A stretch of DNA of 64,000 nt from Bacteroidota bacterium. GTDB taxonomy: Bacteria > Bacteroidota > Bacteroidia > Bacteroidales > P3. The notes under the pieces are model-generated. The model was not told the origin of the DNA and did not search any database. It worked only from the letters and a program-made list of their open reading frames with translations. Positions 29,101-38,244 of the stretch are shown here, piece after piece; the first letter of the stretch is position 1, and each line of letters starts with the position of its first letter. The stretch is from the NCBI GenBank assembly GCA_017860275.1, contig JAFNAQ010000001.1:124001-188000 (forward strand). The letters are read 5' to 3'. Made by a program: the position numbers and the translations under genes.

Positions 29101-30315
29101 GCCTCTAGACTGCAAGTATGTACTTACATTATTGATATTTCTGATTGTATTTAAATCTATAACTCCTAATAAATCATTTGATTTTAATGCATCAGGGAAA
29201 TATGAACCAGAAGGGTTTTCTATACTTGGATTTTTTCCAAAGGGTCTAAATTCTCCAAGGTCAGCAAAGGCAATTAAATTACGATTTTCACTAACAGCTG
29301 CACCAATATTTGTCCTCCAAACCTCTATCTTGATAATATTAATATTGGAATTAATTAATGGAAGAGTAGCCATTGCACTATTAAAATTATCATAGAAGTA
29401 TTGAGCTAAGAAGAAATGTCGATTTTCATCATACTCATCAGCCTTAAAATTAAATTCTTTAAGTTGAGCTCCTCCTTGCATTGTGATACTAGAGGACTCT
29501 GATTTTTGTTCTGAAAAAACAGCATCTAATAATAACTTTCCAAACTTAAGTTTTGTTCTCCCTCCAAATAGAGTCTGAGAACCTTGAATAAGAGTTGTTG
29601 GCAAAGGATAAGAAATATTCCCGACCTCTATCAACTGAACAATATTATCCTCCTTACCCTCATATTTTAATTTAAGCTCATTCTCAAATGAGAAGGTCGC
29701 TCCCGTGTTCCAGTTTAAACCAAAAGAAATTGCCTCTCCTATCTTTGCTGTTACATTTAATTGAATATTTTCATCAAAATCAAATCTAGTAACAGATCTT
29801 TGGTTTTCTTGAATTGATAAATCATGCCTTTTGTTATTTACAATAGCAAACTTTAGTTCTGCACTACCTGAAGGACGAATATCAATGGTCTGTCCTCCAA
29901 ATATTGTCTCAAAAAGCTCTGAATTAACTCTAAGTTGTGGAATAAGATTATCTAGAGTCCCTTGACTTGAGGGTGTCATATTTGATGATTCGGAACGATC
30001 TCTCCAATAATCATTTATCATCTTATCTAAATCATATTTCTGATACTCAGCAAAGGATAAAACTCTTCTTTCAATTACTAAATCGCCAATTTTCCTTAAT
30101 AGTATATATTCATTATTTTTAGAATCATATTCAATCTCTGTTGTAATATTTGTGGGGTCTGATAAATGTAATGGACTTGTGCCATCTATACCATATCTTG
30201 TACTATCAGGCTGAGAAAACTTATTTTGTACAACAAAAGCGTTACTAGTAAGAAATAACAGTAACAAAAGGTGAAAAATAAAAAATAATTTATTTGATCT
30301 ATTTCGATTTTTCAT
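23128..30315 (-). CDS. sprA: T9SS outer-membrane translocon / gliding protein SprA
   Basis: About 2395 aa, the size expected for SprA, a giant single-chain outer-membrane beta-barrel (36 strands in F. johnsoniae) that forms the exit channel of the type IX secretion system. Supporting features are a signal peptide (hydrophobic LLLLLFLTSNAF), the N-terminal LHLSDPTNITTEIEYD segment, the FLAQYFYDNFNSAM region, PGNPSAIGSTGSAYIDDFE in the centre and a C-terminal strand ending in FSLRLTL. The ATG at 30315 was preferred to the TTG one codon earlier. It follows ruvA by 13 bp, the conserved ruvA-sprA pairing. It should export the sorting-domain proteins encoded at 12634, 40907, 45328 and 46797. Confidence 0.96.
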   Translation of the reverse strand: MKNRNRSNKLFFIFHLLLLLFLTSNAFVVQNKFSQPDSTRYGIDGTSPLHLSDPTNITTEIEYDSKNNEYILLRKIGDLVIERRVLSFAEYQKYDLDKMINDYWRDRSESSNMTPSSQGTLDNLIPQLRVNSELFETIFGGQTIDIRPSGSAELKFAIVNNKRHDLSIQENQRSVTRFDFDENIQLNVTAKIGEAISFGLNWNTGATFSFENELKLKYEGKEDNIVQLIEVGNISYPLPTTLIQGSQTLFGGRTKLKFGKLLLDAVFSEQKSESSSITMQGGAQLKEFNFKADEYDENRHFFLAQYFYDNFNSAMATLPLINSNINIIKIEVWRTNIGAAVSENRNLIAFADLGEFRPFGKNPSIENPSGSYFPDALKSNDLLGVIDLNTIRNINNVSTYLQSRGFVSGHNYEKIESARKLLPSEYTFNSRLGFISLNQQLNNDQVLAVAFRYQVIGDTTVYQVGEFSDEGIIDPNALVVKLLKSSSLNVRNPMWKLMMKNIYSLKTYQVSKEDFRLNVLYQGDDQGISTGYFTEGSKKGVPLLQVFGLDRMDNQQNAFADGVFDYVDNALIVGGTIHSEKGLIVFPYVEPFGKDLRNILNDPDIANKYCFDSLYSLTLSQAQQYPDKNKYYLEGRYKSSSGSEISLNGMNIPQGSVKVMAGGILLIEGVDYTVDYAMGRVKIINQGYLNSGTPITVSTESHQLFSMTTKRMMGLRASYELNKDFNVGATLLNLHELPNAGNTKPSYGQEPMSNTLWGFDFNYKKQVNFITKLVDLLPFYSTNVPSNLSLTGEFAQFIPGNPSAIGSTGSAYIDDFESAKRSIDLRAVGAWQLASTPQDYMTSGALFPETNKSLGLEYGFNRAKLAWYSIDDIFYSSSAPSNINKEDRSKPYARQILEREVHPNKEIAAGQPTNIREFNIAFYPLERGPYNFDTTTVYSAGLNEDGTLKKPESRWGGIMRKLESTDFEAANIEYIEFWMMDPFIGNTNHRGGKLYFNLGDISEDILRDGRKSFENGLPISSQVKDVDTTIWGRVPKLQSIVNAFSNDPNSRTYQDIGYDGINSSDEQSFFNRFLQIAQGKLNADAYSSLVRDPSADDFQYFRSTNYDNQNVKITERYKYYNNGEGNSAISDNTTELYGTQATSLPNVEDINQDNTLSESENYYQYVIDIDPNNLVVGQNYITDIQNASNISLPNGSYTDCKWYQFKIPVRNPQKIVGEIQGFQSIRFIRMFMKDFEEPVILRFATFELVSGDWRKYTDNLLAPGMYPSGTQTENTTFTVASVNIEENGKRTPVPYVLPPGIDRQKMYSTTSFQQMNEQSLSIKITDLSDGDARAIYKTSDLDMRQYKKLKMFVHAEKLLERDNYKTGEVSLFVRLGADFTNNYYEYEVPLIFTPWYTGQSNQNAIWPTENNVEIDLEKLVSVKENRNTKVRSGDNTVSSLLPYYESINGKRVTVLGSPTVSDVKVMMIGVRNPKKQSINDNDDMMAKSVEIWVNELRLTDFNKSAGWAATGFARTNLADLGDLSMSGSYRSAGFGSLEQKISEISLENVGAFDIATNIEVGKLLPEKLGVKLPMHFDYSQSVSNPRYNPLDPDVYLSNDLLTYKTEREKDSIRNMVQDFTSRTNLNFMNIRKERVGTDVSTKQYFWDIENFDASYSYSNIFQRDVDIQYNSKKQHRGGLNYNYNFQAKPIKPFGKIKLFNNKAFAILRDFTFSYSPKSFTFRTEVIRDFEETMIRPKSKGLIIMEPYYFKQFMWNRAYNFDYDITGNIKLRYSSTMNSLIEEPRGKIDTKEKKDSVWSSVFDLGRAQQFNQDINLNFTIPIHKLPFLDWTRLSATYVATYKFTGSTEALRRLGNTIENNARITVNGSLNFSTIYNKIPFVKKAYDDLNKKPNSKSSIKLPPSKNPQKEPKKEVDEKTDSTESKMSKILKEIANYSIRFVTSVKSASLVYSDNEGTYIPGFMPNSKYFGLDPNNGWAPGVGFILGSQANIMSKAIKSGWLSNDSLMNNAFQQKSNITINGQIQIEPVQDLKIDLKFSQSQSENFVAYYKYSSEDNLIIGPLSPMRTGNYSTSILTIATMFRSLGENNTSQTFQEFLDYRIIIAKRLAASNSNYSGNMILDTVNGNYYPDGYGATSQQVLIPAFLAAYTGSDPSKRSLNPFLAIPLPNWQIAYTGLSKIEMLKKWVTSITISSTYQSTYSVGSMHSDIRVPIDSRYDYGYEWVRNELNNNYLPKDVVDQITINESFNPLIKLDVNLKNSFQANFEMGKDRNLSMSFSNSQLTEISRLKFVFGTGYRFKDVELNIRAGNNARKLKSDIDLKLNLTWNQNTTILRKIDQNINLMSSGSDVFNLNLSGEYSLSEKIMLRAFFEMTMNTPYVSNAFPNSTTQGGFSLRLTL

Positions 30316-30328
30316 CAAGTAAATTTGA

Positions 30329-30910
30329 CTATAATACTTTTAAAGCTTGTTTTATTAAACCTTCAATAGTCTGGTTGGCATCTTTTTCAATTAATTTGTC
30401 CAATGCTTTTTCTACTATCAGTTTATTAAATCCAAGTGTTTGTAATGCTAATAACGCCTCTTCTTTATTTTTATTGCCAAAAGTTCCAACGCAAGATATT
30501 TCTATATCTATTTTTGAAAGTTTGTCTTTTAATTCTAAAATAACTCTTTGAGCTGTTTTAAGCCCAATACCCTTTACTGATTTTATTGCATTAACATCCT
30601 CTTTTACAATCGAAACCAATAATTCATCAGTATTCATTGAAGATAGTATCATCCTAGCAGTATTGACTCCAATACCATTTACAGATATTAGATGACGAAA
30701 TAATTGTCTCTCTTTGGCTGTTGAAAAACCATATAATTGATGAGCATCTTCTCTAACAACGTGATGTGTGAGAATTCTAGCGTTAACCTTGTCCTTTATT
30801 TCAGTATAGGTAGTTAATGAAATTTCTATATGATATCCAATACCTAAGACATTTACCACTACAGATGATGGATTAATATATTCTAGTTTACCTTCTATGA
30901 ATTCGTACAT
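30329..30910 (-). CDS. ruvA: Holliday junction branch-migration protein RuvA
   Basis: 193 aa. An N-terminal OB-fold (MYEFIEGKLEYINPSSVVV) and a tandem helix-hairpin-helix domain (SVNGIGVNTARMIL near 74-87, VKGIGLKTAQRVILELKDKL near 109-128) are visible. A C-terminal RuvB-contact domain follows (EALLALQTLGF). It binds four-way junctions as a tetramer and loads RuvB. It is the first gene before sprA, with a TATATTTG -7 element at 30930-30937. Confidence 0.95.
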   Translation of the reverse strand: MYEFIEGKLEYINPSSVVVNVLGIGYHIEISLTTYTEIKDKVNARILTHHVVREDAHQLYGFSTAKERQLFRHLISVNGIGVNTARMILSSMNTDELLVSIVKEDVNAIKSVKGIGLKTAQRVILELKDKLSKIDIEISCVGTFGNKNKEEALLALQTLGFNKLIVEKALDKLIEKDANQTIEGLIKQALKVL

Positions 30911-30929
30911 ATTTATTAATTTTAAGCCA

Positions 30930-30937
30930 CAAATATA
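30930..30937 (-). promoter_or_regulatory. -7 element upstream of ruvA
   Basis: The minus strand reads TATATTTG, 20 bp before the ruvA start. Confidence 0.45.
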
Positions 30938-31012
30938 GTCAATTTTTCATTTAAATACTCATATATTTTTCTAAATAATTCGAGTAAATGACTATTGGAT
31001 TGTTTTTATTTC

Positions 31013-31020
31013 TAATTTTG
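31013..31020 (+). promoter_or_regulatory. -7 element upstream of panB
   Basis: TAATTTTG fits TAnnTTTG and lies 37 bp before the panB ATG. A TTG lies at 30995 but the spacing is short. Confidence 0.4.
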
Positions 31021-31056
31021 CTATCTAATTAATCTAAAAATAAAATCATTATAGAT

Positions 31057-31878
31057 ATGTCTACAGTAAAAAACGATAATATAAGAAGAGTTACAGTTCA
31101 CGTACTTCAGTCAATGAAAAACAGAGGAGAGAAAATTTCCATGCTAACCGCTTATGATTATTCTATGGCAAAACTGGTTGACTCGGCAAATATTGATATA
31201 ATACTAGTTGGGGATTCTGCGGCAAATGTTATGGCTGGTTATGAAACTACACTTCCCATAACACTTGATGCAATGATATATCATGCTGCATCTGTTGTTA
31301 GAGCAACCGATCGCGCCTTAGTTGTTGTAGATCTCCCATTTGGAACATATCAGGGGAATTCAAAGGAAGCTCTTCATTCTTCAATTAGAATAATGAAAGA
31401 AACTGAGGCAAATGCTGTTAAAATTGAGGGAGGAAAAGAAATACTCGAATCAGTAAACAGAATACTTTCGGCTGGAATTCCTGTTATGGGACATCTTGGA
31501 TTAACACCACAATCAATAAATAAGTTTGGAACATACGTTGTTAGAGCAACATCAGAGGAGGAAGCGAATAAGTTAATTGAAGATGCTCATGCTCTTGAGG
31601 ATGCTGGATGCTTTGCTCTAATATTGGAAAAAATCCCAGCAACACTTGCTGCTAGAGTAGCTTCTGAATTATCAATACCTGTAATAGGAATTGGAGCTGG
31701 AGGTGGTGTTGATGGTCAAGTATTGGTTCTTCATGATATGCTTGGAATTACTCAAGAATTTTCTCCTCGTTTTCTTCGTCGTTATCACTCTATTGGGAAT
31801 GAAATCACAAATGCAGTCAGAAAATATATAGTTGATGTAAAAAGCCAAGACTTTCCAAACGAAAAAGAGCAATATTAA
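31057..31878 (+). CDS. panB: 3-methyl-2-oxobutanoate hydroxymethyltransferase
   Basis: 273 aa. The motifs of PanB are present: [17 protein letters not shown], then [14 protein letters not shown] (metal-binding Asp), [57 protein letters not shown]. It catalyses the first committed step of pantothenate and hence coenzyme A synthesis, transferring a hydroxymethyl group from 5,10-methylene-tetrahydrofolate to 2-oxoisovalerate. No other pan gene is adjacent. Its 3' end is 7 bp from that of the convergent fucosidase gene. Confidence 0.95.
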   Translation: MSTVKNDNIRRVTVHVLQSMKNRGEKISMLTAYDYSMAKLVDSANIDIILVGDSAANVMAGYETTLPITLDAMIYHAASVVRATDRALVVVDLPFGTYQGNSKEALHSSIRIMKETEANAVKIEGGKEILESVNRILSAGIPVMGHLGLTPQSINKFGTYVVRATSEEEANKLIEDAHALEDAGCFALILEKIPATLAARVASELSIPVIGIGAGGGVDGQVLVLHDMLGITQEFSPRFLRRYHSIGNEITNAVRKYIVDVKSQDFPNEKEQY

Positions 31879-31885
31879 AAGGAAT

Positions 31886-33298
31886 TTATATTACTATCGC
31901 CATTTCAATTACAATAGCATGCCTTAGTGTATCGTTTTCGATTCCTTTAGGTAATATTATTTTATAACCTCCTGCTTTATTCTTAGATAACCTTGCTTTT
32001 AAAGATGTTCCCTTAATATTTATCTTTCCAATCTTTAAATGCTTATCAATATTTTTGATTATAAGCACTCTGCTAATTGGTTTATTATTTTCTAAAAGAA
32101 TAACCCCAAATATTGTATTTTCTTTTTGAGTAAAACAAACATTACCTTCTTTATATGGAAATACTGGCTTGGTGGCATAAATAGCATCTTGATTAATCTT
32201 CATCCAAGCTCCTATTTCTCTCATTCTCTCTATAGCCTTTTCTGGAATATTCCCTTCTGAGTCAGGTCCAACATTTAATAGAAAATTCCCACCCTTTGAA
32301 ACAATATCTACAAGCAAATGTATCAGTTTATTTGTACTTTTATAGTTATCATTAGGAATATAAGACCACGAATCTCCCATCGTCATACAGGTTTCCCATG
32401 GATAATCTAATGGTTTATCTGGAATTTGTTGTTCTGGTGTTTGATAATTTTCATATTTACCATGAACAGTTCTATCTACAATAAGTAAGTCTGGATTATT
32501 CTCCCTTGCCATCTTGGCAATCTTAGGCATATTAATATCTTGAATCCTCTGGTAGCATCCAATCCAAGTGCGATATTCTTCGTTAAGACTATACTCAGGT
32601 CTAACCCAACCTCCATCTAACCAAAGAATATCAATCTTCCCATAATTAGTTGTAAGTTCATTTATTTGATTGAAGGTAAAATCACAAAATTTCTGCCAAC
32701 GCTCAGGATGTTTATTCACATCATAATTTACATTTCTATCTGGAGTTGCCCACTCAGGAGCCCAATAATCTTGATTATTCCAATCAGGTTTAGAAAAATA
32801 TAGCCCAGTCCAAAAACCCTTATCCCTAAATGCTTTAACAACCTCTGCTGTAATATCTGCTTTTGGATTTAAAGAGAAAGGACATGATTTATCTGTAATA
32901 GAATAATTTGTCTGCTTAGTGTCAAACATAGAAAAACCGTCATGATGTTTTGTTGTAAAAACAACATATCTCATCCCAGCTTCTTTTGCTATTTCTGCCC
33001 ATTTTTGAGGATCAAACTTTGTTGGATTAAATGTAGTGTTGAGTTTTTTATATTCTTTCATATAATCGACATAATTAACTCCCCTTCTATCTATCCATTC
33101 CTCGTTACAAATTGACCAACTTTCCACAACACCCCATTGACAATAAGGCCCCCAATGCATCATAAAACCAAATTTTAGGTCTTGCCATTGTTCCAATTTT
33201 TTTATTATTATTGAATCTGTTTCTGGTTTTGTTAAGTCTTGAGCATTATTATCAATTGCAAAAAACATTAGCAATAGGGCTAAAAAAATCTTTTTCAT
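31886..33298 (-). CDS. Alpha-L-fucosidase, GH29 family, secreted
   Basis: 470 aa. A signal peptide (residues 1-19) precedes a GH29 TIM-barrel: FGFMMHWGPYCQWG (43-56), the KHHDGFSMFD signature (117-126), the catalytic nucleophile Asp228 in LWLDGG and GGNFLLNVGPDSEG. A C-terminal beta-sandwich follows. The enzyme removes alpha-L-fucose from glycans. It lies 5 bp after the GH3 gene, so the two hydrolases are probably co-expressed. No SusC/D pair is nearby. Confidence 0.92.
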   Translation of the reverse strand: MKKIFLALLLMFFAIDNNAQDLTKPETDSIIIKKLEQWQDLKFGFMMHWGPYCQWGVVESWSICNEEWIDRRGVNYVDYMKEYKKLNTTFNPTKFDPQKWAEIAKEAGMRYVVFTTKHHDGFSMFDTKQTNYSITDKSCPFSLNPKADITAEVVKAFRDKGFWTGLYFSKPDWNNQDYWAPEWATPDRNVNYDVNKHPERWQKFCDFTFNQINELTTNYGKIDILWLDGGWVRPEYSLNEEYRTWIGCYQRIQDINMPKIAKMARENNPDLLIVDRTVHGKYENYQTPEQQIPDKPLDYPWETCMTMGDSWSYIPNDNYKSTNKLIHLLVDIVSKGGNFLLNVGPDSEGNIPEKAIERMREIGAWMKINQDAIYATKPVFPYKEGNVCFTQKENTIFGVILLENNKPISRVLIIKNIDKHLKIGKINIKGTSLKARLSKNKAGGYKIILPKGIENDTLRHAIVIEMAIVI

Positions 33299-33303
33299 GC
33301 TTA

Positions 33304-35700
33304 TTATTTTGATATAGTATATTTTATTCTTTCTTTTAATGGTAGATTATCTGAGGAACCTCCAACCATAATTTCATATTCAGATGCTTCAAAACCAAAC
33401 TCTCCACTTTTATTATATTCCAAAAAGTCTTGCTCTGAAAACTCAAAATTTATTGTTTTTATCTCTTTCTTTTTAATATGTGTCCTATTAAATGCCTTTA
33501 ATTGTTTTTCTACACAGGTATACTCCCCATATAATTTTTTGAAATAAACTTGGACAACCTCATCTCCATCTCTATCTCCAATATTCTCAACTTCAATATC
33601 AACACTAAGTTTATTCTCAATTTTATTTACCTTTATTGACCTATATTTAAAATCAGTATAACTTAAACCATACCCAAAACTAAACAAAGGAGTTCCTTTT
33701 TCATCTATATAATTTGACCTAATAGATTTTCCCCTATAATTATAGTAAATAGGTAACTGACCCTCCGAGCGAGGTATTGAGATTGGGAGTCTCCCTGCTG
33801 GATTATAATCTCCATATAAAACATCAACAATTGCATTTCCTCCTTCCATCCCAGGATACCAAGCATCAATTATCGCATCAACATTATCATTTGCCCAATT
33901 TAGTATTAATGGTCTACCTTTTATAAGAACCAAAACAATTGGCTTACCTAATTCTTTAACTTTTTCTAAAAGTTCATTCTGTACACCTAATAATTCCAAG
34001 CTCGCCCTGTCATATCCCTCTCCACAGTCCATATCACTATTTGCATTCTCTGATACCCTTGCTGCTCCTGTTATTTCAAACTCTGAGCTAAAATCTCTTG
34101 CACTTGAGCCTCCCATGCACATAACAATAATATCCGCATCCTTGGCTATCTCCAAAGCATGATTAAAATCTTTTCTTGAAGTATCCCTTATGGCACAACC
34201 CTTTGAATAAGTAATTAAACTCTGATTCTTGAATCTTAATTCCAATGCTTTTCTTAATGTAATTACATCTTTCTCTAACTGAGGTGCAGTATAATCTCCC
34301 AACATATTATAAACATTATCTGCGTTTGGACCAATTAATGCTATTCGTTTATTTGGTTTTAATGGAAGAATATTATCCTTATTCTTTAGTAATGTAATTG
34401 ATTCTTTTGCAACTTCTCTAGCAATTTCTTTATGCTCTTTATCGAATGGTTTAATATCTTCATTGACAAATGGATTATCAAATAATCCTAGATTAAATTT
34501 TAGTTCCAATATTCTTCTAACTGCATTATCCACAATAGAAATATCTAATTCTCCACTGTTTACCAAAGCCTCAATATTATTTTCAAAATCTTTTGCACTA
34601 AGATCCATATCTACTCCTGCGCTTATTGCTCTTAAGCTAGCCTCATTCTTATCCCTAGCCACCCCATGGTTCACTAGTCCTGCTATAGAAAATAAATCTG
34701 ATACCACCATACCTCTAAATCCCCATTTATTCTTTAATATATCGGTAATAAGATACTTATTTGAGCTACAAGGCACTCCATCTATTTCATTATAAGATGT
34801 CATTACCGAACTAGCTCCAATGGCAACTGCCTTATGGAAAGGTTTTAATATCTCTGAATGAAGTTGTCTTTCTCCAATATTTACACTGGCTCCATTATGT
34901 CCTCCTTCAGAAGAACCATATGCAGCAAAATGTTTTAGAGTTGAGGCAATAGTTGTTTTATCTCGAAGGTTGATGGAATCATTTTTTCCATATTGAAAAC
35001 CCCTAACCATAGCCTCTCCCATTTTCGAAACTAGAAAATAATCCTCACCATAAGTCTCCTCTACTCTCGACCAACGAGGATCTTTTGCTAAATCAAGCAC
35101 TGGACCATAACCAATAGTTGCACCTTGGCTTCGAGCCTCAAGGGCAATAATTCTAGCCATTTTCTCAATAAGCTGAGGATTCCAAGTTGATGCCTGACCC
35201 AGTCCTGTTGGAAAAACTGTTGTACCAATTGACATTACTCCATGTGCACACTCCTCCGAAATAAGCATTGGTATCCCGAGGCGAGTGTTTTCTATAGTAT
35301 ATCTTTGTAGAGAATTTATAAACTTAGGGGAAAAATTTGGGTTAAGTCCTGTGATATGATTTTTCTGAGTCCAGGGGTCTGCACGAAGTAATCCCCAAAG
35401 ACCTCCCCATGGTTTTGTACTAATCATACTCTTAAAATAATCTGAAAGAAAGACTTCATCACCCTTTCTTTCATACATAAGCCAACCATAACCTGTAAGA
35501 AGCTGTCCCTCTTTTTCTATTAAACTCATCTTAGACAATAAATCCTCAACCCTATTAATAGTAGGCAGACTAACGTCCTCAAACTTATCCTTAATTCCAT
35601 TCTTATTAAAATCAATATAATCCAAATGATAAGCCACAGTCTGAGCATTTAATCTAGAAAACAAAATAAACAGAAAAAATAAGAAAAATATCTTCTTCAT
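33304..35700 (-). CDS. Glycoside hydrolase family 3 (beta-glucosidase/xylosidase type), secreted
   Basis: 798 aa from the ATG at 35700. A signal peptide (1-20, ending LNAQ) is followed by an EF-hand-like loop (DFNKNGIKDKFE, residues 30-41). Then come the GH3 N-terminal barrel (KHFAAYGSSEGGHNG; nucleophile Asp in GMVVSDLFS), the C-terminal sandwich domain (SITLLKNKDNILPL, GRPLIL, PAGRLPISIPRS, LFSFGYGLSYT) and a fibronectin III-like end (GEFGFEASEYEIMVGGSSD). It is the first gene of the GH3-GH29 pair, with a promoter at 35728-35756. Confidence 0.92.
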   Translation of the reverse strand: MKKIFFLFFLFILFSRLNAQTVAYHLDYIDFNKNGIKDKFEDVSLPTINRVEDLLSKMSLIEKEGQLLTGYGWLMYERKGDEVFLSDYFKSMISTKPWGGLWGLLRADPWTQKNHITGLNPNFSPKFINSLQRYTIENTRLGIPMLISEECAHGVMSIGTTVFPTGLGQASTWNPQLIEKMARIIALEARSQGATIGYGPVLDLAKDPRWSRVEETYGEDYFLVSKMGEAMVRGFQYGKNDSINLRDKTTIASTLKHFAAYGSSEGGHNGASVNIGERQLHSEILKPFHKAVAIGASSVMTSYNEIDGVPCSSNKYLITDILKNKWGFRGMVVSDLFSIAGLVNHGVARDKNEASLRAISAGVDMDLSAKDFENNIEALVNSGELDISIVDNAVRRILELKFNLGLFDNPFVNEDIKPFDKEHKEIAREVAKESITLLKNKDNILPLKPNKRIALIGPNADNVYNMLGDYTAPQLEKDVITLRKALELRFKNQSLITYSKGCAIRDTSRKDFNHALEIAKDADIIVMCMGGSSARDFSSEFEITGAARVSENANSDMDCGEGYDRASLELLGVQNELLEKVKELGKPIVLVLIKGRPLILNWANDNVDAIIDAWYPGMEGGNAIVDVLYGDYNPAGRLPISIPRSEGQLPIYYNYRGKSIRSNYIDEKGTPLFSFGYGLSYTDFKYRSIKVNKIENKLSVDIEVENIGDRDGDEVVQVYFKKLYGEYTCVEKQLKAFNRTHIKKKEIKTINFEFSEQDFLEYNKSGEFGFEASEYEIMVGGSSDNLPLKERIKYTISK

Positions 35701-35727
35701 TATAGTAAATATCAACTAAATAATGTG

Positions 35728-35756
35728 CAAATATAATTATTTGCAACCAAAGCAAC
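35728..35756 (-). promoter_or_regulatory. Promoter of the GH3-GH29 unit
   Basis: Minus strand: TTG (35756-35754), 18 bp, TATATTTG (35735-35728), then the ATG 28 bp further on. Confidence 0.55.
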
Positions 35757-35788
35757 AAATAGATGTTTTTTTCAGCGAAAAGAATAAA

Positions 35789-35819
35789 AAAAGAGCTACG
35801 TTTTAAGGGTAGCTCTTTT
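35789..35819 (-). terminator. Rho-independent terminator after pnp
   Basis: An 11-bp perfect stem (AAAAGAGCTAC / GTAGCTCTTTT) with a 9-nt loop, 28 bp past the pnp stop, followed by a T-run on the minus strand. Confidence 0.88.
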
Positions 35820-35846
35820 GTATAGATTGCTTAGTCTTTTCGAAGA

Positions 35847-38093
35847 CTAGTTTTCTGTTTGATCAGATTCTGCTGGTCGCTCTGCACGAACTGGACGTTC
35901 TGGTCTTGGACGTGAAGAGTCTCTATTTCCTCCCTCAGGTCTATGTGAATGTTCTGCTCTTGGAGCACGTTCTACATATCCTTCAGGTTTTGGAGTAAGA
36001 ACCTTATGTGAAAGTTTATACTTACCAGTCTTCTTATCAACTTCAATAAGTCTAACCGTAACCTTATCTCCCACCTTATATACATCTTCAACATTATCTA
36101 CTCTATTCCATGAAATCTCAGATACATGTAACAAACCATCTTTTCCTGGTAAAAACTCAACGAATGCACCAAATGTTTGAAGATTTTTTACAGTTCCTTC
36201 ATACTCTTCTCCAATTTCAGGAACAGCGATGATACCATTAATCTTAGCAATAACTGAATCAATAGATTCTTTATTAACTGCAACGATATCGATAATACCA
36301 AATTCTCCCTTTTCTTCAATAACAATAACTGCACCAGATTCCTTTTGCATTTCTTGAATAATCTTTCCTCCAGGTCCGATAATTGCTCCAATAAATTCCT
36401 TAGGAATACTCATTTTCACAACTCTTGGAACATGAGGCTTATAATCTTCTCTTGGTGCTGGCATTGTTTCTTCAATGATATTAAGAATATGCATTCTCCC
36501 CGCATTTGCTTGAGCCAAGGCTTTTGCAAGGATTTCATAAGAAAGTCCATCGCATTTAATATCCATTTGACAAGCTGTAATACCATCTCTAGTACCAGTA
36601 ACCTTAAAGTCCATATCTCCTAAATGGTCTTCATCACCTAAAATATCAGAAAGCACTGCCCATTTATCACCCTTAGCAATAAGTCCCATTGCAATACCTG
36701 AAACAGGTTTTCTAATCTTAACTCCTGCATCCATCAATGACAAACATCCTGCACATACAGTAGCCATAGATGAAGAACCATTAGATTCTAAGATATCAGA
36801 AACAATACGTATTGTATAAGGACATTCTTCTGCTGTTGGTAAAACTTGTTTAAGGGCTCTCATAGCTAAATTACCATGACCAATCTCACGACGAGATGTT
36901 CCTCTATTTGGTTTTACTTCACCAGTTGAAAATCCAGGGAAGTTATAATGAAGAATAAAGTTATTCTTTCCTTCAATCATAGCTCCGTCGATGATTTGCT
37001 CATCTAGCTTAGTTCCTAGTGTACATGTTGTAAGAGATTGAGTTTCTCCACGAGTAAATACAGCTGAACCATGTGGAGTTGGAAGATAGTCTACCTCTGC
37101 CCAAATAGGACGGATTTCGTCTAAACGACGACCATCTAAACGAACTCTCTCGTTCAATACCATATCTCTCATAGCCTCTTTCTCAACATCGTGAAAATAC
37201 TTAGATATTAAGAATGATTTTTCTTTTGCTTCTTCTGGTGATAGAGTATCGATAAATTCTTGCTTAATTGCAGCAAAACCCTCTCCTCTTATGCTCTTAT
37301 TTGGAATTCCTTGTTTTGCAAAATCATATACTTTTTGGTAAACAGCATTATGAATTGCATTTTTTAGTTCTTCATCATTAGTTTCATGGCAGTATTCACG
37401 TTTTACTTTTTTACCAACCATTTCCTCTAATTCGCTTATAGCCTTACAATGAGTTTTTATAGCATCATGAGCAATCTTTAGGGCCTCTAACATAATTTCT
37501 TCAGAAACTTCTTTCATCTCACCCTCAACCATCATAATATTATCAGCAGTAGCTGCGACGATCAAATCAAGTTCTGCATTTTCTAATTCAGCTAAAGAAG
37601 GACTTACAACGAATTTTCCATCAGTGTATATTACTCTAACCTCAGATACTGGTCCATTGAAAGGAATATCTGAAACGGCTAATGCTGCAGAAGCTGCGAG
37701 AGCAGCTAATGCATCTGGTGGAGTTGATTGATCTCCAGAAATAAGGGTAATCTGAACTTGAACCTCAGCATGAAAATCTTCTGGGAACAAAGGACGCAAA
37801 GCTCTATCAACTAAACGAGCTATTAATATTTCATACTCCGATGGACGAGCTTCTCTCTTAAAGAAACCTCCTGGGAAACGTCCAACAGAAGCGTATTTTT
37901 CTTGATAATCTACTGTTAGTGGCATAAAGTCCACATTTTCACCAGCAGTTTTCTTTGCTACCGCAGTAGCTAGCAACATAGTGTCGCCCATTCTTACAAC
38001 TACAGAACCATCAGCTTGTTTAGCTAATTTGCCAGTTTCAAGTTCGATAGTTCTTCCATCTCCAATGTCGAAGATTTTTTTGATTCCTTGCAT
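35847..38093 (-). CDS. pnp: Polyribonucleotide nucleotidyltransferase (PNPase)
   Basis: 748 aa. Two RNase PH-like cores are visible ([16 protein letters not shown] and LRPLFPEDF in the first; [12 protein letters not shown] and [14 protein letters not shown] in the second). A KH domain ([21 protein letters not shown]) and an S1 domain ([27 protein letters not shown]) follow. A disordered Arg/Pro/Glu-rich tail of about 45 residues ends the protein. PNPase degrades RNA 3' to 5' using phosphate. It is downstream of rpsO, as in many bacteria, with a terminator hairpin in between. Confidence 0.97.
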   Translation of the reverse strand: MQGIKKIFDIGDGRTIELETGKLAKQADGSVVVRMGDTMLLATAVAKKTAGENVDFMPLTVDYQEKYASVGRFPGGFFKREARPSEYEILIARLVDRALRPLFPEDFHAEVQVQITLISGDQSTPPDALAALAASAALAVSDIPFNGPVSEVRVIYTDGKFVVSPSLAELENAELDLIVAATADNIMMVEGEMKEVSEEIMLEALKIAHDAIKTHCKAISELEEMVGKKVKREYCHETNDEELKNAIHNAVYQKVYDFAKQGIPNKSIRGEGFAAIKQEFIDTLSPEEAKEKSFLISKYFHDVEKEAMRDMVLNERVRLDGRRLDEIRPIWAEVDYLPTPHGSAVFTRGETQSLTTCTLGTKLDEQIIDGAMIEGKNNFILHYNFPGFSTGEVKPNRGTSRREIGHGNLAMRALKQVLPTAEECPYTIRIVSDILESNGSSSMATVCAGCLSLMDAGVKIRKPVSGIAMGLIAKGDKWAVLSDILGDEDHLGDMDFKVTGTRDGITACQMDIKCDGLSYEILAKALAQANAGRMHILNIIEETMPAPREDYKPHVPRVVKMSIPKEFIGAIIGPGGKIIQEMQKESGAVIVIEEKGEFGIIDIVAVNKESIDSVIAKINGIIAVPEIGEEYEGTVKNLQTFGAFVEFLPGKDGLLHVSEISWNRVDNVEDVYKVGDKVTVRLIEVDKKTGKYKLSHKVLTPKPEGYVERAPRAEHSHRPEGGNRDSSRPRPERPVRAERPAESDQTEN

Positions 38094-38191
38094 CTTATTA
38101 TTTTTTTATATACCTCTTTCTAACTGGAGCAACGTTAGACTATGTTTACTTTGCTTCTTTGCTCCCCAAAACAAAACGTATAAATACACGA

Positions 38192-38222
38192 AAAAAGGCA
38201 ATTAGAAGCTAATTGCCTTTTT
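38192..38222 (-). terminator. Terminator between rpsO and pnp
   Basis: A 14-bp perfect stem (AAAAAGGCAATTAG / CTAATTGCCTTTTT) with a 3-nt loop and a T-run, 22 bp past the rpsO stop. It separates rpsO from pnp transcription at least in part. Confidence 0.88.
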
Positions 38223-38244
38223 GGATTATAAATTGATATAAGAA

